From Flavobacterium algicola (GTDB lineage: Bacteria; Bacteroidota; Bacteroidia; Flavobacteriales; Flavobacteriaceae), in the NCBI RefSeq assembly GCF_022399565.1, contig NZ_JAJTUT010000003.1:558001-622000 (forward strand): a stretch of DNA of 64,000 nucleotides. Reading direction: 5' to 3'. The number at the start of each line of letters is the position of its first letter. Position 1 is the first letter of the stretch. The translations under genes were made by a program, and so were the position numbers. The notes below the pieces were generated by a model that was not told where the DNA came from, searched no databases, and worked only from the letters and a program-made list of their open reading frames with translations. Positions 26,777 through 35,751 of this stretch are shown piece by piece.

Positions 26777-27616
26777 CTAATCAAATTTCATTGGAACCAG
26801 ATCGGGTAGTTCATAATTGGGTAGTTCTATTCCGGCGGTTCTTTCTTTTCCTATTTGCATTAAATATTCGATAATACCATTTCGAAGTGTTTTAAAATTA
26901 TCATTGTGATTTAGTGCAATTTTATTTCGAGGACGATCAATATTGATATTAAATTCTGGACCTAAAGTCGCTTTGGGACCCGGTCGCAGGGGTATGACTC
27001 TGTCTGCCATAAAAACGCCTTCGTCGACATCATTGGTAATCAGTAATGCGGTGCGTTTATCTTCGCTCCAGATAGAGAGAATTTCTTCTTGTAAATTCCC
27101 ACGTGTCAAGGCATCCAAAGCACCTAGAGGCTCATCCATCAAAATCAGTTCGGGTTTCATGGCCAAAGCTCTCGCAACCGCTACACGCTGGCGCATTCCT
27201 CCAGATAGCTCTTTCGGTTTTTTGTTTATGGCATGTGTTAAGTTTACTTTTTCGATAAAACTTCTTACTTGTTCATCTACTTGTTTGCTCGTCCAATCTT
27301 TGAATACTGCTCTTACGGCCATGGCTATATTTTCGTACACACTTAACCAAGGGAGTAAGGAGTAGTTTTGAAAAATAATACCACGCTCGTGACTTGTTCC
27401 AGAAATGGGTTGCCCTTTGAATAAAATTTCGCCCGAGTCAGGTTCAATTAATCCTGCTAGTAAATTGACCAAAGTTGTTTTTCCGCTTCCAGTAAAACCT
27501 ACGATGGCTACAAATTCACCTTCTTCTATTTTTAAATTGATATTTGTCAATACTTCGGTTTTATTCTTTCCTTCACCGTAGGATTTACAAACATTTTTTA
27601 GTTCTAAATAAGCCAT
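26777..27616 (-). CDS. Nitrate/nitrite ABC transporter ATP-binding protein (NrtC-like, single domain)
   Basis: 279 aa. Walker A GFTGSGKTT, Q-loop FQNYSLLPW, signature LSGGMRQRV, Walker B LILMDEPLGALD, switch ITNDVDEG (Asn replaces the usual His of the H-loop). Cyanobacterial NrtC carries an extra C-terminal substrate-binding domain; this one ends after the ATPase. With its neighbour, it would power uptake through the permease encoded just upstream in the operon. Confidence 0.88.
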   Translation of the reverse strand: MAYLELKNVCKSYGEGKNKTEVLTNINLKIEEGEFVAIVGFTGSGKTTLVNLLAGLIEPDSGEILFKGQPISGTSHERGIIFQNYSLLPWLSVYENIAMAVRAVFKDWTSKQVDEQVRSFIEKVNLTHAINKKPKELSGGMRQRVAVARALAMKPELILMDEPLGALDALTRGNLQEEILSIWSEDKRTALLITNDVDEGVFMADRVIPLRPGPKATLGPEFNINIDRPRNKIALNHNDNFKTLRNGIIEYLMQIGKERTAGIELPNYELPDLVPMKFD

Positions 27617-27693
27617 TTTTTTTAGTTTTAAAGTTCTGGTTAAGAAGTTTTTAATTTCTTATTGACTTAGCTTTTTTGCTGTTATTTTCGAAA

Positions 27694-28782
27694 TTAATCT
27701 GTAAACGTAAGTAGCTTTTGAAAGATCATCATAATACGATCTAGCATGAATCCGATTATACCAATTACAAACATGGCTACAATAATCTTGGAGTTGGAGT
27801 CACTAGAACCATTTTGAAATTCTTCCCAAACAAAAGAACCTAATCCCGGACTTTGGGCTAATAATTCGATAGCAATTAATACCATCCAGGCTACAGAAAG
27901 TGTGATACGCAATCCTGTAAAGATCATTGGAAAAGAGGATGGCAGTATGATTTTAAATATTTTTTTGATAGTACCAAGCTGCAATACTTTTGCAACATTC
28001 ATAAAATCTTTGTCTACAGAGGAAACTCCAACGCTGGTGTTTACCAAAGTGGCCCACATCGAACATAAACCAACACTAATAAAAGAGATCACAAATGATT
28101 TCTCTACATCAACATCTGTCAGTACTGTTTTCACAATCATAGAAACCAACAGTAACCAAACGACAGGAGAAACAGGTTTTAAAATCTGTATCAACCAGTT
28201 AAAAGAAGTTCGCAAAGTATCACTCAGTCCTAGCACAATTCCGAGTGGAACAGCAATTATGATTGACAATAGAAAACCTGCAAATACCGTTTTTAAACTC
28301 GTTTTAATTTGATCGACAAAAGAAGGACGGCCAGTGTATACAATCTCGATTTCGCCATTAGCGGCTCTTTCTTCATTGATGGTTTCATATTTATCAATGA
28401 AATCTTGTTTCTTGGTAGCCATAATCTTGTGGTCATCCCACAGTTTGCCCAAAGCCGTTGCTACCATTGCTGGTGAAGGTAGGGAGTTTGGTCTGCAGCT
28501 AATATCTCCAGAAGCAATACAATCTTCTAATTTTTTAGCAGCCTCAGGACCTTGATTTTTTAATGTTTTTTCTATTTTCAGGGTAGATTCAACATTATTT
28601 AAATAATTTGAAAACGAATGCCATAAAAGAATAAACACCACTACTGATAAAAGAGGGAAAAGAATTCGTTTGAATGCATCTTTAGAATTTTTTCTCACTT
28701 CTTCGCCAGTTATTAATCGAATGAGAGGTTCAAGGTATCCCAATCCCATAAATTTTACGGCTTTTATAATTTTAGTTTTCAT
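27694..28782 (-). CDS. Nitrate/nitrite ABC transporter permease (NrtB-like)
   Basis: 362 aa from ATG 28782 (TTG at 28812 rejected). One N-terminal helix (RILFPLLSVVVFILLWHSF), a ~100-residue periplasmic loop with two cysteines (DCIASGDISC), then the typical five-helix ABC core with the coupling-helix region (FMNVAKVLQLGTIKKIFKI and LPSSFPMIFTGLRITLS). Family of nitrate/sulfonate/bicarbonate permeases; nitrate is inferred from context. Confidence 0.88.
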   Translation of the reverse strand: MKTKIIKAVKFMGLGYLEPLIRLITGEEVRKNSKDAFKRILFPLLSVVVFILLWHSFSNYLNNVESTLKIEKTLKNQGPEAAKKLEDCIASGDISCRPNSLPSPAMVATALGKLWDDHKIMATKKQDFIDKYETINEERAANGEIEIVYTGRPSFVDQIKTSLKTVFAGFLLSIIIAVPLGIVLGLSDTLRTSFNWLIQILKPVSPVVWLLLVSMIVKTVLTDVDVEKSFVISFISVGLCSMWATLVNTSVGVSSVDKDFMNVAKVLQLGTIKKIFKIILPSSFPMIFTGLRITLSVAWMVLIAIELLAQSPGLGSFVWEEFQNGSSDSNSKIIVAMFVIGIIGFMLDRIMMIFQKLLTFTD

Positions 28783-28880
28783 GTTTCTTAATTTTATAAT
28801 GTTGGTCTTCAAATAGGTGCTACCAGATCGTAATATAGTAGCCTGCTATTGGTGAAAAAAAATAGGTCTTGATTTAGTTT

Positions 28881-28920
28881 TATAAAATTGAGGGCGCCGT
28901 TGCAACACCCTCAATTATAA
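28881..28920 (-). other. Intra-operon hairpin between nrtA- and nrtB-like genes
   Basis: TATAAAATTGAGGG / CCCTCAATTATAA form a stem just after the substrate-binding gene, without a long T-run on the minus strand. This fits a partial terminator or 3' stabiliser that would give more binding protein than membrane components, a common arrangement in ABC operons. Confidence 0.5.
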
Positions 28921-28928
28921 AATGTTTG

Positions 28929-30302
28929 TTAGTTTTTATTACCGATCTTCATACTTTTAATGTATTCTAACGGTTTTTTACCATCATACTGAATGCCATC
29001 AATAAAGTCTGAAGAAGCTTCTTTGTAACCGTCTGTGGTTGGAATATCATCTTGAGATAAGTTTCCTTCTTTAACCAACATTTCTGCTGCTTTGGTCCAG
29101 ATCTCAGGCATATACACTTCCTTGATTTTAGAGGCATACCAATCTGCAGGTTGCGCTTCTGTAATTTGTCCCCAACGTCTCATTTGTGTCATATACCAAA
29201 CTCCATCAGAGTAGAACGGGTAGGTAGCGTTGTATTTGAAGAATACATTAAAATCTGCTGCATCACGTTTATCTCCTTTTTCATATTCGAAAGTTCCTGT
29301 CATAGAGTTTTTTAGTACCGCTTCGTCTGCACCTACATAAGCTGGGCTAGATAAAATTTTGACTGCTTCGTTTCTGTTTTTAGGATCATCCAACCATTTA
29401 CCAGCTCTAATAAGTGCTTTAGTAATTGCAATTGCTGTATTTGGATTTTTTTCTACGAAAGCTTTTGTCATAACAAACACTTTTTCAGGATGATTTTTCC
29501 AAATGTCGCGAGAGGTGATTACTGGAACTCCGATTCCTTTGCTTACTGCTTGTTGGTTCCAAGGCTCTCCTACACAATAACCATTGATTGTTCCAGCTTC
29601 AAGCGTTGCAGGCATTTGTGGTGGTGGTGTTACAGACAAAAGTGCTTCGGCATTAATCATACCTTGTACGTTATCTTTGGTATACATACCAGGATTAATT
29701 CCTCCTGCTGCCAACCAATAACGCAATTGATAATTATGAGTTGATACAGGGAAAACCATTCCCATCTTAAATGATTTATTACTGTTTTTATATTCCTTAA
29801 TAACTGGCAGCAAGGCACTAGCACTAATAGGGTGTACAGGTTTACCATCTTTCATGGGTAATGATGGTTTCATTTTTGACCAGACATCGTTTGAAACTGT
29901 AATAGCATTACCATTTAAGTCCATTGAAAATGTGGTTACTAACTTAGCTTGTCTTCCAAAACCAACAGCTGCCGCAATTGGTTGTCCTGCCAACATATGA
30001 GATCCATCAATTTGTTCGTCGATTACACGGTCCAAAACATTTTTCCAATTCGATTGTGCTTCCAACGTTACAAACAAGCCTTCGTCTTCAAAAAAGCCTT
30101 TTTCCTTTGCGATAGCTAAGGGTGCCATATCAGTAAGCTTTATGAAACCCAAAGTAACTTGAGGTTTTTCTAATTTTAATTTTTCAGTAGTTGAGGTGCT
30201 CGTTTCTTCTGCAGCTCCTCCTTTTTTTGCTTCATTTTTACAGCTCATAATACTTAAAGCAGTTACAGCAAGTAATGAGATTCTGAATACTAGTTTTTTC
30301 AT
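28929..30302 (-). CDS. Nitrate/nitrite-binding lipoprotein (NrtA-like)
   Basis: 457 aa. Lipobox SIMSC with Cys 21. The mature protein matches the CmpA/NrtA-type substrate-binding family: [65 protein letters not shown]. In Bacteroidota it is probably anchored to the outer face of the inner membrane and passes nitrate or nitrite to the NrtB-like permease. Preceded 31 bases upstream by the outer-membrane barrel gene. Confidence 0.9.
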   Translation of the reverse strand: MKKLVFRISLLAVTALSIMSCKNEAKKGGAAEETSTSTTEKLKLEKPQVTLGFIKLTDMAPLAIAKEKGFFEDEGLFVTLEAQSNWKNVLDRVIDEQIDGSHMLAGQPIAAAVGFGRQAKLVTTFSMDLNGNAITVSNDVWSKMKPSLPMKDGKPVHPISASALLPVIKEYKNSNKSFKMGMVFPVSTHNYQLRYWLAAGGINPGMYTKDNVQGMINAEALLSVTPPPQMPATLEAGTINGYCVGEPWNQQAVSKGIGVPVITSRDIWKNHPEKVFVMTKAFVEKNPNTAIAITKALIRAGKWLDDPKNRNEAVKILSSPAYVGADEAVLKNSMTGTFEYEKGDKRDAADFNVFFKYNATYPFYSDGVWYMTQMRRWGQITEAQPADWYASKIKEVYMPEIWTKAAEMLVKEGNLSQDDIPTTDGYKEASSDFIDGIQYDGKKPLEYIKSMKIGNKN

Positions 30303-30333
30303 CGTATCTATTTTTTTGTTCTTTATAACTTGA

Positions 30334-31593
30334 TTATTTTTTACTTGAGAAAATCTGCGGGTTGATGTTAACCATTACCCAAGCCCAATTGTTTGTTGTA
30401 TCTGCATTACCACCTTTTAGTGCTTCCATAGTGCTTGACCCAAACATTTGTGAATATCCTGCGACCACCACTACATCTTTATAAACTTTGTAGGCGGCAG
30501 TCAAATCTACTTCTGTACCTAGATAAGAATCTTGTTCAACTGTACCAGCAAAAACTTTATTTGGTGCATAAAATAGGTGAGGAGTCAAAGAAAGATTTAC
30601 TTTCTTGATTGGGAAATCTAGTTTTAAAGAGATATCCTGTAATCCTACTGAACCAGCATGATTTCCTACGTAGAAGTAATCCATAAAACCATTGAAGGCG
30701 TGATTGGTACCAAATAAAGGATTAAATGATTTAACGATTGTACTTGTGCTATTTTGATCTTTACCAGATAAAAATTCATAACCTACTGTTGCCTTTAATT
30801 TTGAACTTAGGGCAAATGAAGCATTTGCAGCAGCATTCCAGGCAGAAACTTTATTAGCGCCAATTTTTCCAGTTTGTCCATAAAGACTGAAATCCAAGGC
30901 TGCTTTTTTACCCTTATATGTAACATAAGTACCTATAGTCTGATTGTAATTCGTTTCAAGTTCTGCAACTGATTTCAAATATTCTCTTCCAACATTTAAT
31001 GCCAGGAAGCTAATTCCAACTTTTTCAATATTGGTATGGTACCAAGCGTATTGTAAATTTTTGTGATCTGTTGTATAAGGTGTAGCAGTTGCGACTTTAT
31101 TTTCGTTATCTGCATTCAATGCAAATCCTAGGTCCAGTTGATTTTTACTGTCTTTGTAAGTGATTAAAGCAGCGTCATGGCTACGACCTTGATTGGCCCA
31201 GTCCAATCCTCCAAAAATACGTTGGTTGTCATAAGATATAACTTGGCGCCCAATTTTGGTACTCCAATTTTCGTCAAAACTATATTGTGCCCACCCTTCA
31301 AATAAGGCTACACCGTTTACATCACTTTTTGGAATTGTATTACGATCACCCCAAGTACGTAGATTTTGCAAAGCAACCTTCACTTTTAATTTTGAATCGC
31401 TGTAATTCAAGTTAACTCTAGAACGCTGACCGACAAAAGAGGTGTGTGTTTCTCCAGCTTTCAATAAACTTCCAAAACCATTTGTGTATTCATAACGGGG
31501 TCTGATTTGAATATCGGCATTAAATTCCTGTGCGTAGGTGCTTGCGCTGATTAATCCTAAGACGGAGAATGAAATTGTTTTTAGTAGCTTCAT
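30334..31593 (-). CDS. Alginate_exp-type outer-membrane beta-barrel, putative nitrate porin
   Basis: 419 aa, signal peptide [22 protein letters not shown], then alternating beta strands: [54 protein letters not shown] and a final strand. This is the alginate-export-like porin family, found before nitrate ABC genes in other Bacteroidota by my recollection. Operon position (first gene before nrtA) suggests passage of nitrate through the outer membrane. Substrate is inference. Confidence 0.8.
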   Translation of the reverse strand: MKLLKTISFSVLGLISASTYAQEFNADIQIRPRYEYTNGFGSLLKAGETHTSFVGQRSRVNLNYSDSKLKVKVALQNLRTWGDRNTIPKSDVNGVALFEGWAQYSFDENWSTKIGRQVISYDNQRIFGGLDWANQGRSHDAALITYKDSKNQLDLGFALNADNENKVATATPYTTDHKNLQYAWYHTNIEKVGISFLALNVGREYLKSVAELETNYNQTIGTYVTYKGKKAALDFSLYGQTGKIGANKVSAWNAAANASFALSSKLKATVGYEFLSGKDQNSTSTIVKSFNPLFGTNHAFNGFMDYFYVGNHAGSVGLQDISLKLDFPIKKVNLSLTPHLFYAPNKVFAGTVEQDSYLGTEVDLTAAYKVYKDVVVVAGYSQMFGSSTMEALKGGNADTTNNWAWVMVNINPQIFSSKK

Positions 31594-31637
31594 AATACTT
31601 GCTTTTAAATGATGTTTGATTTACTTATTTGTTTTTA

Positions 31638-31669
31638 CAAACATACGTACGTATTTATACTTATACGTA
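31638..31669 (-). promoter_or_regulatory. FNR-like dyad and -7 element at the porin/nrt operon
   Basis: CAAACATA (31638-31645, read as TATGTTTG on the minus strand) gives a -7 element; ACGTA-TTTA-TACTT (31649-31662) is the dyad, flanked by extra TACGTA copies at 31644 and 31664. The dyad abuts the -7 element, so it could also be read as a repressor position. Confidence 0.55.
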
Positions 31670-31820
31670 TTGTAAAATGCAATTAATAAAAGTCTTTTTT
31701 ACAGCTTTATATGTTGTAAAGCACAATATAAAATAGGCTAAAAAGCAGGTTTTTGATTTAAAGCACTATTTATTAATCATTTAAGTAATTAATTATTGAG
31801 AAGTTTCACCATTAAAATTC

Positions 31821-31834
31821 AAGTAGTTGTACGT
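31821..31834 (-). promoter_or_regulatory. Second FNR-like dyad upstream of the porin/nrt operon
   Basis: AAGTA-GTTG-TACGT, about 230 bases before the porin start codon. It uses the same GTTG centre as the dyad before the FNR-like gene. The rest of 31594-31914 has only the terminator listed next. Confidence 0.5.
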
Positions 31835-31861
31835 AAGTAGATGAATTTTTAATTTTTTGGC

Positions 31862-31892
31862 AAAAAAAATAGCCCATCAAAGGATGGACTAT
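31862..31892 (-). terminator. Terminator of the FNR-like gene
   Basis: ATAGCCCATC / GATGGACTAT hairpin (31869-31892) with eight A on the + strand, i.e. a T-run on the transcript. Confidence 0.75.
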
Positions 31893-31914
31893 AGTAAGTA
31901 AGTATGGAATTGTT

Positions 31915-32646
31915 TTAAAAGTGCTTGTGCTCCATAATTTCTACTTGGAGTTTATTAATCTGAGTGATACAGATTTTTTTCCCAACCGTATTGATCAAGG
32001 ATTCTTTTTTTAAGCTCGAAAAAATTCGAGTAACTTGTTCGTCTGTAGTTCCAGCAAAGTCCGCTATTTCTTTACGGGATAAACTAACATTGATGAGGTT
32101 GTTAGTATGTCCAAATTTTTTGAACAGATGTAGTAAGGTGTCGATTACCCTTTCTCGAACGTTCATTTGTGCTATCTTCTTAACTTTGTTTTCGCTCTTA
32201 TTTAATTCTTCTGCATAAAAAAGCATCATGTCGTAAGTGAATTCCGGAATCGTCTTTAATATTTCCTGCATGATGTCGTTGCTAAAATTGCAAAGAAGAC
32301 TGTCCTCAATAGCGGCTGCACCAATTAAATAGCGATTTCGTGTTCCAAAACCTCTAAAGCCTACTGTATCACCTTCTACTGCTAGTCTCACAATTTGCTC
32401 TTTGCCATAAATACCTGTCTTCAAGATTTTTACTTTTCCTTTATAGAGGAAATACAAACCCTGAATAGGAGCGCCTTCAATCATAAACTGCTGTCCTTTC
32501 TTACATGCAAAGGTGTTTTTTTGCAATACAAAATCTTGCATCTTTTCTAGGTGTAAATGTTTTTTAATAAAACAACTAGAATTTTCACAAGTAGCACAGT
32601 CAGCATTTAATCGTTTCATTGCGTGATAATTTTTGAAGTTAGGCAT
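31915..32646 (-). CDS. FNR-like Crp/Fnr-family regulator with putative Fe-S cysteines
   Basis: 243 aa. The N-terminal Cys 17, 20 and 25 (CATCENSSC) together with Cys 118 match the layout of the four [4Fe-4S] ligands of FNR, so oxygen or nitric-oxide sensing is likely. The cyclic-nucleotide-like beta-roll spans ~40-125, the dimer helix ~140-160, and the winged helix ~160-225. Recognition helix reads TTDEQVTRIF with Glu 202 and Arg 206 at the usual base-contact positions. The gene sits inside the nitrate region and has the shared dyad before its own promoter, so it probably controls itself and the neighbouring transport and reduction genes. Confidence 0.88.
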   Translation of the reverse strand: MPNFKNYHAMKRLNADCATCENSSCFIKKHLHLEKMQDFVLQKNTFACKKGQQFMIEGAPIQGLYFLYKGKVKILKTGIYGKEQIVRLAVEGDTVGFRGFGTRNRYLIGAAAIEDSLLCNFSNDIMQEILKTIPEFTYDMMLFYAEELNKSENKVKKIAQMNVRERVIDTLLHLFKKFGHTNNLINVSLSRKEIADFAGTTDEQVTRIFSSLKKESLINTVGKKICITQINKLQVEIMEHKHF

Positions 32647-32656
32647 GGTTCTATAA

Positions 32657-32689
32657 CAAATTTAATTAAAATTAAGTAGTTGTACTTAA
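32657..32689 (-). promoter_or_regulatory. FNR-like dyad and -7 element before the FNR-like gene
   Basis: Perfect dyad TTAAGTA-GTTG-TACTTAA (32672-32689); -7 element CAAATTTA (TAAATTTG on the minus strand) at 32657-32664, ten bases before the start codon. Suggests autoregulation and a very short leader. Confidence 0.65.
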
Positions 32690-32898
32690 GATGTAATCAA
32701 TAGATTCTTTTTTAAAAGTCGTTTTGAATATCAGGTAATTATCCTTTCTATTTTTGGCTATCTGTCAAAATAGATTGCTTAATTTTAGTAGATTGATAAT
32801 TAGCATGTAAAATTGATAGTTTGAAATAATTAGATATAAGATCTATTTCTTATCATTTTCGAATACAAAAGCGCTAAAAAAGTTTATAATATGAATAT

Positions 32899-32930
32899 AA
32901 AAAAGCTGGCAGAAATGTAATCCTGCCAGC
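32899..32930 (-). terminator. Terminator of the NarK gene
   Basis: GCTGGCAG / CTGCCAGC stem (32905-32930) with a T-run on the minus strand. Confidence 0.85.
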
Positions 32931-32956
32931 CTCCATAATTATTATGCTAAATTAAA

Positions 32957-34441
32957 TTATTCGTTCTTTCTATCGATCTGCTTGGCAATTCCGGGTTGGT
33001 TTTCATTCATCATTTTGGTGATTGTTATATGCATCCAGATTAGACAGATAGCAGAGAACAACATTACAAAAATCCATGAGCTTGACCATATCCCTGTTAC
33101 AGTTAATAGGTAACTAAAGATAATCGGACAAAAGAATCCACCCAAGCCTCCTAACAAACCGACCATACCACCAACAACCCCTATTTCGTTAGGAAAATAT
33201 TCGGGTATGTGTTTGTAAACTGCTGCTTTACCAATACCCCAAGAAACACCAATTAAAATAACCAAAACAAGAAACACCCACATATTAGCATCAAAGTTGA
33301 TACGAGTTACCCCTTTAGCAATCAATTCCTTTTTGTTTACCGTTTGATTTTGCTCCACAATAATTTTCTGCCAAGATGATTTGGTTGGAAAAATATTTCC
33401 TTCTTCTAATTTTTCTGGTTTCGAATCAATCACATATTCTTTGTCATCAATCTTAATACTTTCAGGAGAAATTGCCGTCACCGTACCCTGTTTACCCGCC
33501 ATGACTCCTGGTCCTGCAGTGGTGATTTCCATTTTAGGAATCATTAATAAACCACTAAGTATTACAGAAGATATTAGTACCCAGTACATAACAGTTCGAG
33601 CTCCAAATTTATCAGATAAGTATCCTCCAAAAGCGCGTATTACTCCTGATGGTAAACTAAACATGGTAGCAAACATACCTCCCATAACCAGACTTGTAGA
33701 ATAGACATTCATAAAATTGGGCAGTAACCATTGTGAGTATGCTACAAAACATCCAAATACTAAGAAGTAGTAGGCTCCAAATCTCCAAACTCTAGGACTT
33801 TTTAAAGTGGTAAGCATTTGAGGGACTGTGCGGTTTGATTTTTCTAATTTTTTATTCTCAGCAAAAAACAAGAATAGTAGTCCAATAATTAGTAAAACAG
33901 CACCATATACTATAGGTAACATTTTCCATCCATTTGTAGGATCGGCAATTGAGAATTGATTTAATAAAGATGGTGCTACAAATGTAGTAATAGCAGCACC
34001 TGCATTCCCCATACCAAAAATCCCTAATGCTCTACCTTGCCATTCTTTTGGATAAAATATAGAAGTGTATCCAATTCCAACAGCAAAGCTGGTTCCCACT
34101 AGTCCAAACAAAAAGCTTAAAATAGCAAACATGAAAAAGCTATCGGCCAATGGTAATAGAAAAAGGGGTATAGAGCACAAGAGAAGTAAGGAAGCGAAAA
34201 CATATTTCCCGCCATATATATCGGTTAGTATTCCAATTGGTAAACGCATAATAGAACCGGTTAAAATTGGTATTCCCAATAACCATCCGACTTGGACTAC
34301 ACTCCAATTAAAAATACCTTTGTCTACTAAGAAGGTTACTAATACACCATTTAATGTCCAGCAAGCAAAACATATAGTGAATGCAAGTGTATTAAGGAAT
34401 AACATTCGATGCGATTTTGATAGAGAGGTTTTATTTTCCAT
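32957..34441 (-). CDS. NarK-family nitrate/nitrite transporter (MFS) with a ~75-residue insert
   Basis: 494 aa, twelve helices. NarK signatures: GIFGMGNAGAAITTFVAP in helix 5 and GGMVGLLGGLGGFF in helix 11, plus the helix 10 end GIGKAAVYKHIPEYFP. Between helices 9 and 10 (about residues 303-380, predicted periplasmic) lies a beta-rich insert including KQGTVTAISPESIKIDDKEY and VTRINFDANMW that ordinary NarK proteins lack. It imports nitrate or exchanges nitrate/nitrite across the inner membrane and offers a second route beside the ABC system. Confidence 0.9.
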   Translation of the reverse strand: MENKTSLSKSHRMLFLNTLAFTICFACWTLNGVLVTFLVDKGIFNWSVVQVGWLLGIPILTGSIMRLPIGILTDIYGGKYVFASLLLLCSIPLFLLPLADSFFMFAILSFLFGLVGTSFAVGIGYTSIFYPKEWQGRALGIFGMGNAGAAITTFVAPSLLNQFSIADPTNGWKMLPIVYGAVLLIIGLLFLFFAENKKLEKSNRTVPQMLTTLKSPRVWRFGAYYFLVFGCFVAYSQWLLPNFMNVYSTSLVMGGMFATMFSLPSGVIRAFGGYLSDKFGARTVMYWVLISSVILSGLLMIPKMEITTAGPGVMAGKQGTVTAISPESIKIDDKEYVIDSKPEKLEEGNIFPTKSSWQKIIVEQNQTVNKKELIAKGVTRINFDANMWVFLVLVILIGVSWGIGKAAVYKHIPEYFPNEIGVVGGMVGLLGGLGGFFCPIIFSYLLTVTGIWSSSWIFVMLFSAICLIWMHITITKMMNENQPGIAKQIDRKNE

Positions 34442-34460
34442 ATGTACTTATATTTTTCAT

Positions 34461-34545
34461 CAAAGATAAGTAGTAAACACTAGTTAAAACCTGCTAAAAC
34501 GCAGATTACTATTAATTAATACGTATTTTTACGTATAAGTACGTA
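34461..34545 (-). promoter_or_regulatory. NarK promoter: -7 element and triple TACGTA operator
   Basis: TACGTA at 34520, 34530 and 34540, ten bases apart, giving dyads 34521-34534 and 34531-34544, near-identical to the nitrate reductase operator. CAAAGATA (TATCTTTG on the minus strand) at 34461-34468 is a -7 element, placing the operator near -70. Confidence 0.65.
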
Positions 34546-34783
34546 GACGGTTGTGCTTTTTGAAGTTTTGATAATAATGCAGCCATATTTTGCAATTACT
34601 GCAGTAAATTAGGTAGAAACAGGATTGATAGTTTGCAGAAGGAAGTTAAAAGGCTTTATTTAAGCTAAAAATTACCGGATTAGATATAAAAAAGTAGCGC
34701 AAACTAGTAGTGGATGGAAAATGTAAAATTACACAAGGAATTCTACTGTTTTAACTTTACTGAATAAAGTTGAGTTATAAAAT

Positions 34784-34836
34784 AAAAAATCCGTCATTTC
34801 AAAATCGAAAATTAGTTCAATTTTAAAATGACGGAT
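34784..34836 (-). terminator. Terminator of the response regulator gene
   Basis: ATCCGTCATTT / AAATGACGGAT (34789-34799, 34826-34836) with a T-run on the minus strand. Between it and the NarK operator (34546-34783) nothing else is seen. Confidence 0.75.
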
Positions 34837-34862
34837 AGTATATAGTATTGAAAGAGAATTAT

Positions 34863-35519
34863 TTAAAGTAAAGAGTATTCTGTAGCTTTGTTGGATAATT
34901 CCATTAAATTTTTAACCTTTAATTTTTTCATTAAGTTGAAACGGTGCACTTCTGCAGTACGTTTCGATATCTCTAGTACCTCTGCGATTTCCTTGTTCCC
35001 TTTACCAGATAGTAGCAACTTTAATATTTCTTTTTCTCTTTTGGTAATTGTCAACTCCTCTGCCAAAGGATTTTTCTGTTCGATAGTCCCACCATTAGAT
35101 AACTGATTGATCAGTATCGACGATATATCACCGGTAAAATATTTACCACCGTTACTTACAGTGTGCAATGCTTTCAAAAATTCTTCTTTACTTGATCCTT
35201 TTAGTAAGTACCCGTCAGCTCCTGCATTAATTGCCTTCAATACATATTCTTCAGAATCGTGCATAGAAAGGACTATTGTTTTGACTTGATTACCTGCCTT
35301 ACGTAGTTTGTCTACGGCTTCTATACCAGTCATATTGGGCATTCGAATATCGATAATTAATAAATCGGGTTTAGTCTCTTCCACAACAGTAAGTGCTTCA
35401 AGACCATCGGTTGCTTCACCTACTACTATTATATTTTGTTCTGATTCTAACAAGGATTTTACTCCATCACGCACAAAAACATGGTCGTCTGCCAGAACTA
35501 CTCGTATAATATCACTCAT
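34863..35519 (-). CDS. NarL/FixJ-family response regulator
   Basis: 218 aa. Receiver domain 1-~125 with acidic pocket DDH (11-13), phospho-acceptor Asp 57 in LLIIDIRMPNMTG, and Lys in GYLLKG. LuxR-type helix-turn-helix at ~150-210: TKREKEILKLLLSGKGNKEI and SKRTAEVHRFNLMKKLKV. It lies 232 bases after the sensor kinase gene and is its probable partner. Half-sites TACTTA and TACGTA occur before its start codon but no complete 5-4-5 dyad. Confidence 0.9.
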   Translation of the reverse strand: MSDIIRVVLADDHVFVRDGVKSLLESEQNIIVVGEATDGLEALTVVEETKPDLLIIDIRMPNMTGIEAVDKLRKAGNQVKTIVLSMHDSEEYVLKAINAGADGYLLKGSSKEEFLKALHTVSNGGKYFTGDISSILINQLSNGGTIEQKNPLAEELTITKREKEILKLLLSGKGNKEIAEVLEISKRTAEVHRFNLMKKLKVKNLMELSNKATEYSLL

Positions 35520-35751
35520 AATGTACTTAAGTTTAAAATAGAAAGTGTTACGTAGTAAACACTAAAATAAGTCGCAATATACGTAATTATTGATAATACT
35601 TGTAGAAAAGTAACACATTGATTCATGATTTGCTTACAGTGAACCTACCATTTATAAGGGAGTAGTTCAAAATTTTTTACTTTTTAGAATAAGATAAAGC
35701 GAAGTAATAGAAAACGGTTATCGATATTCATAAGTTATTAGAATACCACAA

